Under the pieces are notes generated by a model. That model worked only from the letters and a program-made list of their open reading frames with translations. It was not told where the DNA came from and ran no database searches. From contig NC_058148.1 in assembly GCF_011075055.1 (NCBI RefSeq), positions 14,501,969 to 14,565,968 of the forward strand: a stretch of 64,000 bases of DNA, read 5' to 3'. A program made the position numbers and the translations under genes. This document shows positions 60,601 through 64,000 of this stretch, in pieces. This DNA comes from Mangifera indica (taxonomy: Eukaryota; Streptophyta; Magnoliopsida; Sapindales; Anacardiaceae). Numbering within the stretch: position 1 is the stretch's first letter; each line of letters opens with the position of its first letter.

Positions 60601-62144
60601 CACCTTGCCCGTATTTGTCCATTTTAAAGATGATCTGTATCAGGAATGATCATCACCCCCAGGAAAATTACAAGTACTACAGAAAATGAAAGAAAAGATT
60701 AAGACTTTAAAATTCATCAATTGCTTGATTACTCACTCTAGGGCAGCCAAAAGCTATAAGATCAGAGTCTTCAGTGATAATTGCATCAACCTGTCTGCTG
60801 ATTGCCAAGAAGGTCATTTGGGCATCAGCTTCATAAGGAGCCACAACATAACATACATTCTCCTTCTTTAAAACCTTCCACAAGTGACCATGTCAGTGGA
60901 GGAGAAAACATTTTCTACAGTCAAAATTTAATATTTGATTTGAAGACAGACTCTGTCCAGATTAAATTGAATAAATGCCTTTTATAGATCCTCTTCTTTA
61001 CCTGAATCAGCTCATGTGCAATTGAAGGTGAAATATCAACAGCTTTTTGGTAGAACTCATAAGCAGCAGAAGAATTCCCATCTGATTCACACTCGATGGC
61101 ACGTGTAAGATTTTCCTTCCTTGCTCTGCATTTTTTGGGCACACAGCATTTCATTCACTCAACAAAACCAGTAGCAATGGAAAAAGAGGAGCCGCACGTA
61201 AAGTGGATAACTCTATTTATTCCCAAAATGCACATATAACATATATCGAACACTGAACAATCCATGTTTTAACTGTAGCTGATGGATAAAACTGTTTACA
61301 CTTTTGGACTGCAAAATTAAAGCAAGACCAATGAAGCGATCAATAAAATTCAACTGGCATATAGACCATACCTAGCACGCTTGTTCTCTTGTTCAATCTT
61401 CATTGGTAGATGACCTCCATCAAAGACTAGAATAGGTTTAACACCATAATGCCGCAACAAATTTACTCTATGCATGCAATACTCAATGTGCCTAAAATAT
61501 TAAAAAGAAGAGCATGCCCATATAAGACTGTAATAAGCATCCAGAATCACAGTAATCATAGGCCTAACAAATATCATTCCGCGTTCATCAATACACTTCA
61601 TAACAGCATTACAATTATATACTTCTTATTAATACCGAAAAAATAATTTTCTTATTAAAGAAGTTAGCATTTTCCTTTACAACCACTGAATATCTAACGC
61701 CAAATCATCATTCATCAATGCAAACTAACTAACGAAGCAACATGCAATTCAACTCCATACAAGAAATTACATCCACCATTAACTATTAAGTTTCACAAAA
61801 TATTGAAAACCTACAACTGTATTATGTAAAAGTACAACATAGTCTCTTCTTAGATCATTAAAACAAGACATACCCACTATCCATTTCGATTAAGTATTGA
61901 AACTGTAAAAATAAATCTTAACAAAACCGCATAGGAGAAACATCTTGTCGAATAAATTATAATTCATTATGTTAGAGAGCGACCTGAAGGTGGGTAAGCC
62001 CTTGCAGAGCTCTCTGCTACAAGACAAAGCACCTTTGTGGAGCCAAGAATAGGTATCAACAGCCACGCAACAACCCTCAAGCTCTTTGATATGAATCGGT
62101 AACATTATCGATTTCAATAGAGGCAATAGCCCTTGTATTCCCAT
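57614..62144 (-). CDS. EXO1: Exonuclease 1 (5'-3' DNA repair exonuclease, XPG/Rad2 family)
   Basis: Twelve exons join in frame to 690 residues: 62144-61984, 61491-61372, 61125-61002, 60874-60737, 60634-60425, 60212-60037, 59947-59875, 59470-59347, 58925-58608, 58523-58174, 58081-58030, 57840-57614. The enzyme resects DNA ends and removes mismatched strands in the nucleus. The N-domain starts [13 protein letters not shown] right at the catalytic N-terminus. Metal ligands keep the human numbering: Asp30, Asp78, Glu150, Asp152, Asp171, Asp173; the helix-hairpin follows with [18 protein letters not shown]. The C-terminal half is Ser-rich and poorly conserved, ending [13 protein letters not shown]. 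Introns 6 and 8 have U12-type splice sites. Exon 9 is long and its middle (about 58740-58660) may be a facultative intron, since TTTCTGCAG precedes DKNGF. EXO1 lies near S40 and GDSL genes on Arabidopsis chromosome 1 (At1g29630), which fits. Confidence 0.95.
58926..59346 (-). other. U12-type GT-AG intron 8 of EXO1
   Basis: The donor is T|GTATCCTTT (59346 downward), a perfect U12 5' site. The 3' end reads CACCTTAATATGCAAAG with a branch-like CCTTAAT about a dozen bases from the AG at 58927-58926. Joining gives [17 protein letters not shown] as in Arabidopsis EXO1. Confidence 0.85.
59948..60036 (-). other. U12-type AT-AC intron 6 of EXO1
   Basis: The intron begins ATATCCTTG (60036 downward) and ends TTAAATAC at 59948. 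A branch-site match TTTTCTTAACC lies about ten bases before the end. Joining across it gives [11 protein letters not shown], which restores the family sequence; no GT-AG pair here does so, and reading on meets a stop at once (CCT TGA). Confidence 0.88.
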
Positions 62145-64000
62145 TATTTATTTATTTTTCAGTTTTAGCTGAAGTTGGAGACCAGATCTTCTGTGAACTG
62201 AAATTTTTTGGCTTATTAGCTTCAGCAACTAAAAATGCGATCTTGAGCCAGAAACAGCGAGTTTATAGAGAAATCGGAAGTGCGTTTATTGGGCAAATGA
62301 AACAGAATTAGGTTACCAAATAAATTGGCGGGAAAGTTTCATTTTAGTTGTGGCGGAGGATTTGGACTGATAGGTTCGGTCGGGTTGGGTTAACAAGGTC
62401 TGAGGATTTGGGTATCCAAGTATTCGGGCCGAATCAAATATTCAAAAAGCCCAAATCCAAAAGTTTTATGTAAGAGAAAATTTTTTAGGCCATTAATCAG
62501 TAGGTAGATATTACGGTTAATATTTTAAAATATCTTTTGAATCTCACATGATAGTAATAATAGTATTGGATTCGATTCGGGCTGAATCCAAATAAGGACT
62601 ATCTCAAGATCAACTCAAGTTTATAAGAGTCAACTCAAAAATAGCAAATTAAAACTCAAACTTGGTTTAAAACAATTTAACATAAAATTCAATCTAACTT
62701 GACTCAAACTCAAATGTTTAATTAAAATCATTTATGAAAATAAGTTCACTCCTTAGACATGAACTTGCTCAATTGATCCGAGCTTGAGCAATTTGGATTG
62801 AATCGAGCCCTAAGTAAGATCGCTCATTTTAGAGTTTAATAGGCTGTAATTTTCATCACACTCACTTCTTCTAATTCCTACTTTATTTGGAATTTAACCC
62901 AAAAAAAAAAAAGCTTTTGGGGTATTAAAATTTTTGCCATAAAAGTGAGCATCTATACAAAAAAAAAAAAAAAACGTTTGGACGTTTAAATATTTATACC
63001 ATAACAACTATCTAATCCCAAAAATACCCTTGTGTTACTATTGAAAGTGCGACTCCTTGATTTCTCTCTTTTATTCATCTGTAAATCAACTTTTACAATC
63101 AACAGTGTAAAAATCAAATTACACAAAACTTAAACATGGATTGTGAAGAGTAGAGCTGGATTTGAGCCGAGCCAGTTTGAGCTCAGTTCGGTCGAGCCCA
63201 AAATGAGCCGATCTTAGCTGAGTTCGAGCTACTCGTCAGATTTTCAAATTAAAATTTTTAATACAAAATGACGTCGTTTTGACTAATATATATTAAAACG
63301 ATATCGTTTTGATAATAAAAAATAAGTCAAACCGAATTCGAACCCAAAACAAGTTGGCCTTAGCCGAGCTCGGTTGAGCCCGAGCCTGAACTTGAGCCAG
63401 CTATATATGAACCGAGCCGAGCTCAAGCTCGACTCAGCTCGAATCCGGCCGTAGTGGAGAGTAGGTGAATTATTTTTTCCAGTTGATGACATGATTCATG
63501 GATTGTTGATAATGAATGAGTTATTTTGTTAGATTTAGGGTTTAGAAATGAAAATCAAACTTAATTTGTTGGTTTTGATTTAATTTAAGGTTTGAAAATG
63601 AAAATTAGACAAAAACAAGTTAATGAAGTCTCCAAGTCTTGGCCATCACCAAGGTTTGGAGACCTCACCAACTCTAGCTTGAAGATAAAGATAATTTAGT
63701 ATTATACCATATTTATAGCATAAATGTTTAATGTCCAAAAAGTGTGATAAATTTATATAAATTAACCGAAATAGTAGCAAAATTTTCAATTTTCCTAAGT
63801 TTATATATATATACAGGAGATATGCAAGAAAAATGCTTCATTGTATCACAATCTTGTCCTTGTCATCTGTCTGTCTCCATTAAACCTGTCTTTATTTGTT
63901 GCCTGCCTATCTTATTCAGTCACATTCTTCACATTTGATGGGAATATATACCTTTAATATTTACAATCATGAACTCAGAGACAAAATGTCCAATTGGTCA
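62145..64000. other. EXO1 promoter and repeat-derived end of the window
   Basis: 62145-62400 should be the EXO1 leader and promoter. From 62560 on, dispersed-repeat words (CAACTCAAGTTT, GAACTTGCTC) dominate, ending in the copy at 63150-63460. A-runs occur at 62901-62911 and 62961-62974. No gene is seen after 62144. Confidence 0.5.
63150..63460. repeat. Dispersed repeat, inverted copy with ACGACGTCGT-like core
   Basis: GAGCCGAGCC and GAGCTC-rich ends flank a core (63248-63318) that contains AAAATGACGTCGTTTTGAC and AAAACGATATCGTTTT. It matches the copy at 51060-51130 in reverse orientation. The two arms are inverted copies of each other (TTTGAGCTCAGTTCGG versus CCGAGCTCAAGCTC), giving a foldback shape. 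Confidence 0.7.

Noticed and set aside
1..64000. CRISPR arrays, bacterial operons, rRNA or tRNA genes
   Set aside because: The window is plant nuclear DNA; by eye I found no tRNA cloverleaf, rRNA or regularly spaced repeat-spacer array. A tRNA scan could still find a missed tRNA.

Overview
This is nuclear DNA from a eudicot plant. The evidence is AT-rich DNA with many short exons, canonical GT-AG introns, microsatellites, foldback repeats, and eight protein genes whose products belong to plant families. I cannot name the species from the sequence.

Layout from left to right: a decayed nitrate/peptide transporter (NPF) C-terminal remnant (1-339, +); an ankyrin-repeat Raf-like (integrin-linked type) kinase gene (2087-7305, +); about 9 kb without a gene but with microsatellites, a perfect 60-bp-arm hairpin and decayed repeats; an AGAMOUS-type MADS-box gene with a 3.6-kb regulatory intron (about 16.3-24.8 kb, +); a broken two-exon GDSL relic (26.2-26.6 kb, -); an intact GDSL esterase/lipase gene (27150-28568, -); a two-exon gene for a 213-residue protein of unknown function with a foldback element in its intron (30819-32342, -); a class I trehalose-6-phosphate synthase gene, TPS1 type (34036-41553, +); a subtilase of the SBT5.6 type (43039-47238, +); a repeat-rich stretch of about 5.9 kb; a single-exon S40/DUF584 senescence-regulator gene (53131-53526, +); about 4 kb of AT-rich DNA; and the DNA repair nuclease EXO1 with two introns that look U12-type (57614-62144, -). 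The last 1.9 kb is repeat-derived.

The genes do not form an operon-like pathway. They share a position: from memory, Arabidopsis keeps the kinase, AGAMOUS, a GDSL lipase and an S40 gene side by side on chromosome 4 (At4g18950-At4g18980). Pieces of the same order (GDSL, SBT5.6, S40; and EXO1, S40, GDSL) sit on chromosomes 5 and 1. This window therefore looks like one less-fractionated copy of the ancestral AGAMOUS block, which supports calling the MADS gene a true AG rather than a SHATTERPROOF paralogue.

Gene models were built by hand from reading frame, splice-site consensus and remembered family alignments. Coding exons join in frame in every model given, but UTR ends are guesses. I did not find a clearly new system. 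The most interesting items are the perfect hairpin at 9.8 kb, the paired U12-type introns in EXO1, the palindromic LEAFY-like site in the AG intron, and the unknown 213-residue protein.
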